Shown: in pieces, positions 25,673 to 36,165 of the stretch | Layout: each line of letters starts with the position of its first letter | How positions within the stretch are numbered: the stretch's first letter is position 1 | NCBI RefSeq assembly: GCF_004027225.2 | Contig: NC_044284.2 | Span: forward strand, 39,728,420-39,792,419 | Direction of reading: 5' to 3' | From: Strigops habroptila | Lineage: Eukaryota; Chordata; Aves; Psittaciformes; Psittacidae | Length of the DNA: 64,000 nucleotides | The notes under the pieces: model-generated | What the model saw: the letters and a program-made list of their open reading frames with translations, nothing else | Databases searched by the model: none | What the model was told of the DNA's origin: nothing | Made by a program: the position numbers and the translations under genes

Positions 25673-26868
25673 CCCTTAGAAGAAAAGTAGCTAACACCAG
25701 AGAATGAAACATCGCTAAAGAGAACAGGAGAGGTGAAGACATTCACAGATCCAGGGGAAAAACAGAAAAAAAAAAAACCAAACACCAAACCCCCCCCCAA
25801 AAATCCTACAAGAAAACAGCATTTTAGCAGGCAAAGAAATAAAGATCCTTACAGAAAAGTAATTTCAAGTCTTGAAAGATACATGAAAGAGGGGTATTTT
25901 CTTTGTAACTACTTCAGTGATTTGTGAGACTGCCCTGTTCTGATCTATTTTTGAAACAAAATCCACATTCTCTTTACAAAGCAAGTAAAACTAAGAAATA
26001 CTGTCCTTCTGGAGCTGCTGAGTAAGAGCTGGGCATTTTCCAGCTTCCAATAATTTTTGAACTTTCATGTCTACCTACACAATACTTAGTTAATAACACA
26101 GGTGACCAACGACAATTTCAGTATTGTAGGAACTCTTTACCAAGATCTTCTGAATTTTATTAATTGGTTCTGTTGTTTACAACAGGGTACTTCATCAGTT
26201 TAGTATACTACATGTAAACACCTGAGCTTCTCAGACACGCCTAAAAACAACTGCCCAAATGCCACTTAAAACAGACTAATTGCTCTAAGAGATCTCAAGA
26301 AATAGTCACCTAACCGAGCTAGAAAATAGATGATACATTACTATGAAGATTTTTTTATTTATAGAGGGTGGAGGCTAAGACTTGCTTCACAGCATGCATA
26401 CGTTCCTACTCTTTCTTCCATACCTCCTATCTGAAGCAGGACAGCATTTTGCTGTTTCCTGTCTCCTCGAAACACACAGAGAACTTAACTGTGGCACAAA
26501 ACTCAGACTTGATTTTTGTAACATGAAATATGAATTTTAAATCGTGAAACATCACAAACAGAAGTAACTGCTTTTTCAAGAGCAGATTTTTCAAGATTTC
26601 GTAAGCACAACATTCACTTTTAAAGGCAGGGAAAAATTTTCTACTGAGCCTCCCAGAGAACAACTTACACTCAGAAACATGAGATTTAATTCTCATTGGG
26701 CCTGCATACCAGCCAGAATTATTAGTGGTCTTAAAATAAAGTTTATGCAGCATGACATAATTTCAGAACATCACGTAAGCTAACAAAACTCACTTTCTAC
26801 TATTTATTTCAAATTTAGTGGCCATTAATTTCAAGGTCTCTTCCTTGGTTCTTGCATCTTGGCATAGA

Positions 26869-26940
26869 ATAAAAAAAAAACCAAACAAAAAAAAACCCCA
26901 AACCCCCCAAAAACCAAAAAAACAAACCACAACCTAAACC
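26869..26940 (+). repeat. A/C-rich low-complexity tract
   Basis: An almost G/T-free stretch with AAAACCCC-type steps. It is the same class of tract as at 4.4 kb and 32.3 kb. Confidence 0.7.
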
Positions 26941-28825
26941 AAAGGGCACAAACCACTTCAGTCTTGCTATACTGCGAGTACCAGATTCATCAGATACAGA
27001 CACTGGATAAGGAAGTCTTAACACTTAAATTTGTTTGTACAGTTCCTAACATCAAATAGTACCTGAAGGACTTCCATTCTAAACTGATAACATGGGGGTG
27101 TTGGGGACAGAAAACAAGCTGAAAAAAAATGCGACTTAGAAGAAAAGTCAGTCAACAGCAAACAGTTTTATTTCACTCACTTTTCAAGGGCATTTATATT
27201 ACAAAGACACTACGCTAAAACATGAGTTTTATTTATTCAAGTAAAACTGCTACAAAAAGTGAAGAGTGCTAAGTCAGTATGAATAATATTTACAGTAAAA
27301 ACAAAGCAGAAAGTTAAATGCTACTAAACACTGGTTTATTAGTAAGAAGCTAATTAAAACTACCCCCTCGGCATGAATTTCAATTCATCCACTTTGTAAG
27401 ACCTTCCCTGAACCTCACTCCTTTCACCCAGAAGATACCTCTTAAATCTGAGTTGGAAACCAACACTGCCAGAATTTATCAAAAATAATTGGCTGCAGGT
27501 TCCTGAAGACCTTCAATGCATAATAAAGAGACAAGATTCTTGCTACTCTAGTAGAAGCCTCCTTTCAAAACAGTAGGGAAGGTAAAAGTTGCAATTGAAA
27601 ACCCTTCCAACTTGCTCACCTTTTGAACTGAACTCACTGTTAGAAATTAATCCAGGAGGAAGTTCTGAGAAGACCTTTTAAGACAGGTTACAAGCATTAC
27701 TGTTCCATCAGCTGGTCAACCAGAATTTTATTATAAACAACAGGTTTTAAAACAACCATCCCTCAGCCTTCAAAGCTTATCCTGACAGGGACTATAAATA
27801 CAGAAGCATCCTGAAAAATAATGACATTTGAAATGCCCAGATTTCATGTTAATCATAACAGTCTGCTTTTAAACAGTAGTTAATTAGATCACTTAAAAAA
27901 TATCTATTAAACTGGCATAGTAGAGGGAGGAGACAAAGCAGACTTCCCTTGTTAAAACAAACAACAGACAAACCTGGAGCCACCTGCAAGATCTAGATTC
28001 TCCCAGACCAGCACATTTCAGTTACTTCAGCTAGTCCACACACTTTATTTCTTCTGTTGTAGCTGAAGCACGATCCTACCACAGAAGTCTCAGATTAACA
28101 GAAAACACCCCCAAAAAATTCCAAATATTTGTGTGATTGAGAAATAATACATTATGTGAACAATTAGAAAAAAAGCGGTTTTGCAAGACTTTTTCCAAGA
28201 TACCAGTAGAAAGAGGGATCTATACAGCAAGAACAACATGTCACTTAAGACTATTTTAGTGACTTCAAGGCTGGAATGAATAATTGTCAATAAGCCCTCA
28301 GCTTTTGTAAAGCTAAACTCAAGACTCACCTTACCACAGCATTACCCATGTGCCACAAATACTCTTCTGTGTTCTTTTGTCTCCAATTACATAGCAACCT
28401 CTGCCACATGAAGCACATGAAAGATCTGTTCCTTCCTTCAGCTACACTTGTACTACTTTTCAGCTCCATTTGTTATGTTGCATAAGAGGAAAAATTCAAT
28501 TATTTTGTCCGTCAAAATCCTATACCCTTACCTCCTCTCTCCTCCTCCCAACCATCTCTCATATGAAGATTTTTCTCCACATTCATAATAATTTCTCTTT
28601 TTGAACAGCGTAGCTAGCATTGTACAAAAGTGGTAAAGGCCCACAATCAAGAGTTTAAGAGAGATTTTCTCTATTAGTCTACATGTGGGGAAAAAACCCC
28701 AACCCAAACAGCTAGTTGAGCAAGAAGTCTTCACGCAAAAGCCTGCCAAGGATGTCCAGGTCCTTTTTCTACGTGAAGTAATGTCAAAGTCATCTCTGCA
28801 GCTCCCAACATAATAAGGATGTGGA

Positions 28826-29281
28826 CCTATTAGAGTGAGTCCAGACAAGGGCCATGAAGATGATCAGAGAGCTGAAGCACATCTCCTGTGGAGACAGGCT
28901 GAGAGAGTTGGGCTTGTTCATCCTGGAGAAGAGAAGGCTCTGGGGAGACCTTATAACAGTCTTCCAAATACCTAAAGGAGGCCTACAGGAAAGCTGGAGA
29001 GAGACTTTTTACAAGGTCATGTACTGTTAGGACGAGGGGGGACAGCTTTAAACTGAAAGAGGGGAGATTTAGATGAGATATTCGGGAGAAATTCTTTACT
29101 GTGATGGTGGTGAGACACTGGAACAGGTTGCCCAGAGAAACTGTAGCTGCCCCATCCAGGTTGGATGGTGCTTTGAGCAACATGATGTAGTGGAAGGTGC
29201 CCCTGCCCATGGCAGAGGGGTTGGAATTAAATGATCTTTAAGGCCCCCTACGACCCAAATCATTCTATGATTCTATGATTT
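28826..29281 (+). mobile_element. CR1: CR1 LINE 3' region, about 455 bp
   Basis: This is a clear CR1 3' segment in plus orientation. It has 'gggccatgaagatgatcag', 'ggagacaggctgagagag', 'ctggagaagagaaggctc', 'ggttgcccagagaaactg' and the terminal 'attctatgattctatgatt'. It covers the C-terminal end of the reverse-transcriptase ORF and the 3' UTR. Many stops and indels show it is dead. It lies antisense to RC3H1. Confidence 0.96.
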
Positions 29282-30545
29282 TCCAAATGGCTGGTGCTCA
29301 GGAGATGACATTTTTAATCTGCATAATGCAATAGTGTCTCACTCAAACCAAGTTCAAGCTTGAGCAACAGCCAAGAGCTACCTTCTCAAATGTAACAGTA
29401 ATACCTACTTGTGGTTATTCTGCCAGTCCTACTGCCAACTTTTTGAAAGTCTGCCCGCATAAGAATTCTGCAATATGTTGCTGATATATATAAGCCATCT
29501 CAATCTGCTCAAAGTTGCCCCTAGACCACATGAGGCTGCCTTCCTTCTCACTGGATTAGTAAGAAGCCTCAAAGGGAGGGTGGGGACACCCATTACACTT
29601 GCATGAAACACACTTCTCTACAAATTCCAGCAGAGCAGTGCACAACTGCTACTGCTTCCAACAACATAAATCTGCAACAAATTATTTCAAAATCTTGGTA
29701 TTTCTATCACAAAAGTCCCTTCCTTTTCCAGCTGGTAGCACACAATGTGTTGCTACCATGCAGTAACAGGAAAACTATTTCCTCAAGCACTTTAACCAGA
29801 AAGCCTTTTCATATCAGAAAAATCTATTTACAATAAGCTGATAGGACTTTTACACCTTCTTGCCCATTACGCATTTCCACAAATAAAAAAAACCTCATTA
29901 GAAATCAGTTGGCCCTTTGAAATCTAATACCATTTCAACTTTTACTGTATGGCTAACCAAGAAAATGAAACTGATGCAAAAGATAACCATCAAGAGACAC
30001 ACTTCTTGAGAAAAACAAGTGGTCGAACTAAGTGATGTGAGCTGCACCTAATTCAGCATGCACCATGGAATATCTCTGTACAGAAAGGAAAGTAACACAA
30101 CATAAGTAAATATTCTGTGGTTTTCTTTCTCAAGTTATCTTCAGTCCTCCATAGACTTCAGACTGCATTACTGTAATATAGCCTGCACAGAATCTTGAAG
30201 GTCAGACTGAAATTTCATCTAGTGCAGGATGTTTATATAACGACCTTTCACAACAGAAGCATTTGTATCTTCATTCCTGTATGAAGATCATAGTTTCATA
30301 TTCATTACCAAGTGCAGTAAAAGGCAATAACTTCAAAATACAAATTCCCCTATGGCTTATCTCATGTACTTTCAGTCAGATTTTTTTTTTGGCCTAACAG
30401 CCAATATTACTTGGCATGCTCCAACAACCAACCATCTGATTTATCGGGTGCAGGAAGAACCATAAAACCACACAGAGTTTCATCTGCAATATGATTTGTT
30501 GAATCCACAGGGGAAAAATAATTTTCAACAATGAGCAGGCTTCGC

Positions 30546-30569
30546 AAAAAAAAAAAAAAAAAAAAAAAA
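30546..30569 (+). repeat. poly(A) run, 24 nt
   Basis: This is a second uninterrupted run of 24 A, again on the plus strand within RC3H1 intron 1, with no recognisable retroelement attached. Confidence 0.9.
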
Positions 30570-31451
30570 GCTTTATAAACGGTCGTGTGCTTAAAAGGTA
30601 CCTTATAGTGCCTGCTGCACAGCTATTTTAAGATGCTCAGGATGTTTGAGAGCATAAACGCAGGTGGGTTCGTTCTTTCTAGTTCAGCTTTACACTTCAT
30701 ACTGTTTAAAGCTAGGATTCCACAAGTTCTTTCAAATGGAAGAAACATTTTCTCCCAGCTATTCAGCATGTAAATCATACGATTTCTTGCGTGAAATTAA
30801 AAAAGGAAAAAAAATTACCCTTCATATTATTCTATATTACAGAATGGGAAAGGTCAATTCACCATGTATCATGAAACACTCTTCTACAGCACTAGTTAGT
30901 TGTGAGATACAGACCCTAAATAAAATGGGATGTCAGTCTTTGCCATCGTTATCAAAGATGACCAGCCTCAGCATCACCCAAGACCTCTGAATCACATATA
31001 AAGAAATTAAGTCAGTATTTTAATACACACAATCACTGATTCTCAGCTTCTGCAATGCTTAATTCAACAAGATTGATAATAGTTTCCACCCAGATTACTG
31101 GTGAATCACTAGCAACACAGCATAAGTTTCCGAAAGCAATCCTGTTAATTTCTGTTCATCTGTAACATGACCACTTTCATATAATAATGTACATGTCCTA
31201 AGATGTCCATAAATTAAACCCTCACATATTAATGTATGTAATTTCTGGATTCATACATTCATCTGTTCATGGGAACATTAGTTTTCAAACTCATTATCAG
31301 AATACAATAATCCCATCATAAATTTCTAAAATATTTTGCTTTAAACTAACACAGTTTGGAAACAAAGTTGACAAAAGAAAAAACAACCCACAAACATCAG
31401 AAGACATGCAAGTAACTTCCCACTTATCTCCATTAAGGTTACTGCTGCTCC

Positions 31452-31486
31452 AAAGTGATTGACAAGCTCAAAAGTGATTGACAAGC
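31452..31486 (+). repeat. 19-bp tandem duplication
   Basis: The string 'aaagtgattgacaagc' occurs twice, 19 bases apart. It is a small slippage duplication. Confidence 0.8.
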
Positions 31487-32305
31487 ACACCACTCAAGTC
31501 TCTGGTTGTCAAAACAGACTGCACTGATGGTACCTGCACTTCTAAATTTCCCTCAAAGAAGCCTGTCAAGCTGTCTGTTTTGACAGAACCTTTTCTAGGA
31601 CAGGAAGATAAAGCGATAAGCTATTGCAGGGAAAAGAAAAGGTGCCTAACTAATAACATCTGCTATTTATGTTAGTGGAAACCATAATTCCATATCAACG
31701 TTGTGTATTAATGGACTGAAGAAAACCACAGTGCTACTGATGAAGCTTAGAAACCATCAATAAGGTATACAATCCTCCAAGGAACACTGGGTTATTTATA
31801 CAACTACAAAGCCTCTTATTAGCTTCATTGACTTCAAATGCAGAAGAAATACAGGCATTTATAGTTGATAAAATTAATGTACTCCACATCCTTATAAACC
31901 TGAAGGAGGTAAAAAAAGGTAACTTTAGGAACACATTCATTTCTGCTTCGTAATATTTCTCTGTTATCTAACAACTCTATAGCTATATGATGCAAATAGA
32001 GTACAAATACCGAGTTTAACTGCATTTCTTTTCCAAGCAGAGTCATTAGAAGATAGCATTGCTAAACTAGTTACAACGATTAAAACACCTCCAGAACAGT
32101 CGAGGTTACTTTGAACCTTCTAACAATTTTTGCATTTCCCCCCACACTTCGGCCATTTTCAGTATAGCAAAAGCATACAGAAAACAGTAGCTACCACTGG
32201 ATGGACAGAAGATTCATTCATAGTTCACTAAAATAAAAACAAAACGAGCTGCTCTAAAGAAAAAGACAGACATGCATGTGGAGAAAATTAAACGTCCCTA
32301 GGGAA

Positions 32306-32365
32306 AAAAACAAAAAAAACCCCGAACCCCAACAAAAAAAACAACCAACCAAAACCCAACAAACA
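32306..32365 (+). repeat. A/C-rich low-complexity tract
   Basis: AAAAAACCCC-type steps lie just upstream (on the plus strand) of the RC3H1 CpG island, that is, early in intron 1 of the transcript. Confidence 0.65.
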
Positions 32366-33272
32366 GTTCCCTGTTTCAAAACGGCACAGGCCTCACAATG
32401 GCTTCTGAGGACAAAAACTGACACCAGGACATTCTAACCACCAAAGCACATTAAAATGCAGCTATACCAACACCGCACTCCCGGCAAGAAACCTCACCCA
32501 TCCTCACCCTGTTAATCCAACAACCAAAACAACTCCACGGTAAGAAAACTAGTGAAAGTAAGCGGAGTTTCTGTTCGTTTTTATCACGGTTTCTCCCCAC
32601 GCAGAGGGAGGCCGGGGGCCACCCCGCTCTTCCCTCAGGCGCCACAGACAAAAGAGCGACAACGCGGGGAGGGGGGGGGAAAGTGTCCCCCCACACCGAC
32701 CGCGGGAAGGGGAGGGGGAGACTCCGGCCTTATTTCCCCACTCCCACTGTTGTTCGTTTAACTGTGCCGAGTGCGACACAGGGATGATCTTTCTCTTCTC
32801 TCCAGGCACACAGAGCCCCCGGAAAAACAACAGCAGACACAGGCCCCACACAAAAGCGCCTGTCCCTTCTCGCCATAGCCCGGGGCGATGCAGCCCCTCC
32901 CCACCCCCCAGGCCGGGCCCAAGCGCTGGGCGCTCCCCGTCCCCCGCACCAAGGACGGCGGCCTCCGCAGCTCCCTCTCTCCCCGCCTGCCTGCCCGGAG
33001 CACTCAGAAATCGAGCCCGGCAGGAGCCTGAGGCCTAGCGAGACAGTCAGCGGCACAGACCCCACAGGCAATACAGCACCCATCCTTCCATCTCTCTTCC
33101 CCGGTAAGGAGAGCGGAGCCCTCACACTCCCACCACCACTCCTGAAAACCAACCCCATTGTTCCCCGCACCTCAGGCTCTCTGCTCCCCGCAGCGGAGCG
33201 CTGCAGCGAAAGATAGAGGAGACAGCGTACTTACCACACGGGCCGGGCTCCCGGCAGCGGCCACCGACCCCC

Positions 33273-33398
33273 TCAGCTACGACACACAGCGGCGGCCGCA
33301 GCGCCCTGTTTCTCCAGCACCCGCAGGCCCCGGGGCTCCCCCACCGCCATCACCCGCCACCCCTCCTTCGCCGCCACCGCTGCTACAGCAGCGGCCAT
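33273..33398 (-). CDS. Upstream ORF in the RC3H1 leader, 41 codons
   Basis: On the minus strand ATG (33,398-33,396) opens a frame of 41 codons ending in TGA (33,275-33,273). The start context ACAAGATGG has A at -3 and G at +4, so it should be used efficiently if the exon is transcribed as predicted. The peptide starts MAAAVAAVAAKEGW and is Ala/Val/Gly-rich, typical of GC-rich leader sequence. It terminates before the splice donor, so it is a self-contained uORF and not an N-terminal extension. It could dampen Roquin-1 translation or make the message a nonsense-mediated-decay target. I infer regulation and cannot show it. The same bases form a YY1-like motif, so the ATG may be there for transcriptional reasons alone. 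Confidence 0.45.
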   Translation of the reverse strand: MAAAVAAVAAKEGWRVMAVGEPRGLRVLEKQGAAAAAVCRS

Positions 33399-33402
33399 CT
33401 TG
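33391..33402 (-). promoter_or_regulatory. YY1-like element
   Basis: On the minus strand CAAGATGGCCGC is one base from the YY1 consensus CAAGATGGCGGC. YY1 sites of this form are known just downstream of start sites in CpG-island promoters, with the ATG pointing along transcription, as here. Confidence 0.5.
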
Positions 33403-33530
33403 TGCGTCGGCTACCGCCTCTCACCGCCTAGCTTCCCTCTCCGCACCGCCTCGTCGCCGCTGCTGCCCGCCCCTTCCTGCGCCCGCCTCCCCTGGCGGGC
33501 GGGGCAGGACTGGGGGAAAAAGCCGAGTCA

Positions 33531-36040
33531 CGGCCTGGAGTGTCGGGAGAGTTAGGTAGGGTAACTTTTATTCGGTGTGGTTTAGCTGCAGCAGGTTGTC
33601 GTGAGATCTGTCAGCTATGGTGTATACTACTTGCTACTCTCCCTCGCCTTTTGAGCCAGTTTTTCTCTCTTTCACCACATCTTCTCGTCGTTATGGTCGT
33701 GGCGGGCTTAGCCAGGCTATGGGATTGGGGTTGTGGCTTTTCATAGGCTAAGTAGCCTGAGGAGCTCTCTGTGTGTTTAGAGCCTGCCGAAGTCCCCAGC
33801 CCGCCATTTTCTCTCCCTCAGTGTCCACGACAGGGAGGGAGCTTTCTCTATTCTGCGTAGAGTGCGGTTCCTGTCTTCTTACTATTGCAGCTTACTCATG
33901 TCAGCAAACCTTAGGGATTGGGGGTTGGTTTATTTTGTTTGTTATAGGGGAAAGAAAGACAAATCATTGCTGTTCCCACTTAGGTGGCTGTGCAGGACAA
34001 AGACTGTGTTGCTTTACCCATGAGGCCCCCAGGAAGGCACAGAGCTCATGCTTGTTGCTGGAGAAGGTCTCCTGTAGTTTTCTTGGCTGCAGAACACAAT
34101 CCTTAGCCTCAACCAGCACCACAGGTAAGATGTGTTGGGGCCCCACCAAGCCTTCCTGTATCACACAGCATCTGAGCTACAGTTGGGCTGCTGAAGAAAT
34201 TTTAAAATTAAGTTATAGCAAGTATTGATAATGATTTGTAGCATTAGCATGTACTGACTTACTGACTCAAATTGTTATGAGAGCTAATTATTTAATGTCT
34301 GGTGTTTCAAGGTAGCATCAAATTTATTTCCATTTTATGAGAACATGAACTGTGGTGTAAAATACTAAGGAATTTATCTGAATGTATTTCCAAATTTAAG
34401 AACAAAAATGGTGCTCGGTGGTCCTGTCCTATTCCCCAGATATTTTATCATCTTTATGCCCAGCTGGAGGCTCTATGGGATTAGTGCTGGTGTGAAGTCA
34501 TTGTGTAGGATGCTGCACTTGGAATCACTGCATTTCTAAACACTATATCACTGTAAAGAGCATGCACTGTATTATCAGTTCAACATCCAAACTGCAGAGG
34601 ACTATGTGACCTTGAGATACAATTAAAACAGTGCAATATCAGGTCAGAAGTAACCACGCCCAGAGCCAGGGACTTGAGACAGCAACCCGTAAAAGGAAGC
34701 TGGGTTGTGTCATGCAGACAGAAACACAGATACAAATTGCAGAGCTAGATGCCTAGACACAAGGGAAAAGCTACATAGGGTGAGGTTAACCTTCCACTCC
34801 CATTTCTGACTCTTGTATTAGTTGCAGTCAGATTTTCATGTTCACTTTACAAGAAATGTGGTGATAATAACTAAATGTGTTATTTCTGTCCATTTTACTA
34901 AAGAAATCATCTCTATTATTTAGTTTTTTCCCCAAAAACAGTTAATGCTTATCAAGGATCAGTGCTTGAATAAATTAATTTCTGAAAACAGGGTTTTCTT
35001 GCTATATTCATAGGCCTTTGGGATTTTATGAAAACAGAAGACTAAGATACTTACAAAGATCATCTTTAACTTAGTCAGAGCCTTACTATGAGTTATGAAA
35101 GAAGTGTAAATTGGGAAGATTAACGTGGAAGTGTGAATCTTAATCTCTTTACTGTTTCAAAGAAATTAACACGAAAGATTTAAAAGTTTACCAACAGAAA
35201 TCAATATTTGTAAGCATCAGGATCCTTAGTGCTGTCATTACACAATTAAATATCCGAATGAATGATTTAATCAAGACTGTAATAGCCAGATTTGGAAGTC
35301 AGGGATGATCACAGATTAGTACATTATTTTTATCCATTATATTGGCATTGTAATACTTCCTATAATGCCCCAATGAAACATGAATCCCATTTGTTCTTAA
35401 TGACACTATAAATTATGTAATAGTTTTTGTCCTGAAGCACAATCTTTCATAGAACCAATTGGCAAATTGCAACATAATTCGTTAAAAAAAAATCTGAATC
35501 ATTATACTCCTCCTACATAATTAGTCCTCTCTCGGAAATGAACTACTAAGCAGTATCTTTGCACATTATTCTAGATCAATTTAAACATTGTGTTCATCCT
35601 ATTACTCTAATTTCAAAATTGTACATGCCACAGAAAAGTTTCATTGAGCATTTTGCAGACTCCTCTCTTAAACGCTAGAAATGTAAACCTTACTGAAGTT
35701 ATTGGTATCCTGTTTGGATGCAGAAGACAGCACTAGGAGCTAAAACAGTAGGTGTTCTTTGCAACCTTTGTTTAAAGTCACAGAAATTAGAAATGGTCAA
35801 GGCCTGAGCACATTGTATTACTTCCTAGTTTATGGCAGGTGACTGTATACAGTACACCAGTCTGGTGGTTTATTCAGTCAGGTTTTTAATGCTCCACTTT
35901 GGAGACTTCTACCACTTCTTATACTTGGTTCCTGTATACAGTTCCTATATTGCAGAAAGGCTTTAATTTTCAGGAGGTTATGTTTTTCCTCAGTATTTAA
36001 TTCTGCCACCAGTATTTACTTGCTAACAACATTTGCTTTA
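33531..36040. other. Intergenic, upstream of RC3H1
   Basis: This stretch has no recognisable exon or repeat. A 151-codon plus-strand frame runs from 33,773 to 34,228, next to the island. It has no family resemblance and may only be chance, or part of a divergent non-coding transcript. The rest is AT-rich unique sequence. Confidence 0.5.
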
Positions 36041-36043
36041 GTG

Positions 36044-36126
36044 CGAGTGTCCCTGCCCATGGCAGGGGGGTTGGAACTAGATGATCTTAAGGTCCTTTCC
36101 AACCGTTACTATTCTATGATTCTATG
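36044..36126 (+). mobile_element. CR1: CR1 LINE 3' tail, about 80 bp
   Basis: A short CR1 end: 'tgtccctgcccatggcag', 'ggttggaactagatgatc', 'aaggtcctttccaacc' and terminal 'attctatgattctatg'. It is severely 5'-truncated but little diverged. Confidence 0.95.
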
Positions 36127-36127
36127 C

Positions 36128-36165
36128 ACATAGTTTACCACAGTATTACAACATAGTTTACCACA
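36128..36165 (+). repeat. 15-bp direct repeat next to CR1 end
   Basis: The string 'acatagtttaccaca' occurs twice with a period of 23 bases, immediately after the CR1 3' octamers. Confidence 0.8.

Larger units (their letters stand above)
9231..33234 (-). other. RC3H1: RC3H1 intron 1 (about 24 kb)
   Basis: I infer this intron from the splice donor at 33,234/33,233 in the CpG island and the acceptor upstream of the initiator exon. It contains CR1 copies at 21.6 and 28.8-29.3 kb, a weak old LINE tail near 12.56 kb, several A runs, A/C-rich tracts and small duplications. No coding exon is visible. Additional non-coding 5' exons cannot be excluded. Confidence 0.65.
33235..33480 (-). other. RC3H1: RC3H1 non-coding exon 1 (5' UTR), predicted
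   Basis: The 3' end of this exon is set by GTG|GTAAGTACG, a near-consensus donor. The upstream limit (transcription start) is a guess. The sequence contains one Kozak-strong ATG (ACAAGATGGCC) opening a 41-codon upstream ORF. A second possible donor, GGCG|GTGAGA, lies at 33,425/33,424, upstream of that ATG. Splicing there would drop the uORF from the leader. Confidence 0.6.
32590..33530. promoter_or_regulatory. RC3H1: CpG island, probable RC3H1 promoter
   Basis: About 0.9 kb is strongly GC- and CpG-rich, against an AT-rich surround. Poly-C/G runs and Sp1-like GGGGCGG/CCGCCC boxes are clustered at 33,460-33,500. A good minus-strand donor (GTG|GTAAGT at 33,235/33,234) leads toward the Roquin-1 initiator exon. 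Long open frames on both strands here come from the absence of stop-forming AT bases and are not genes. The assignment to RC3H1 rests on orientation, splice site and being the nearest upstream island. Confidence 0.8.

Noticed and set aside
32549..33559. Open frames up to 146 codons on both strands in the first CpG island
   Set aside because: Same cause as above. Only the short uORF in the predicted exon is worth keeping.
33773..34228. 151-codon plus-strand frame next to the RC3H1 island
   Set aside because: It is longer than most chance frames, but I see no domain, no splice context and no family. At most it may belong to a divergent non-coding transcript.
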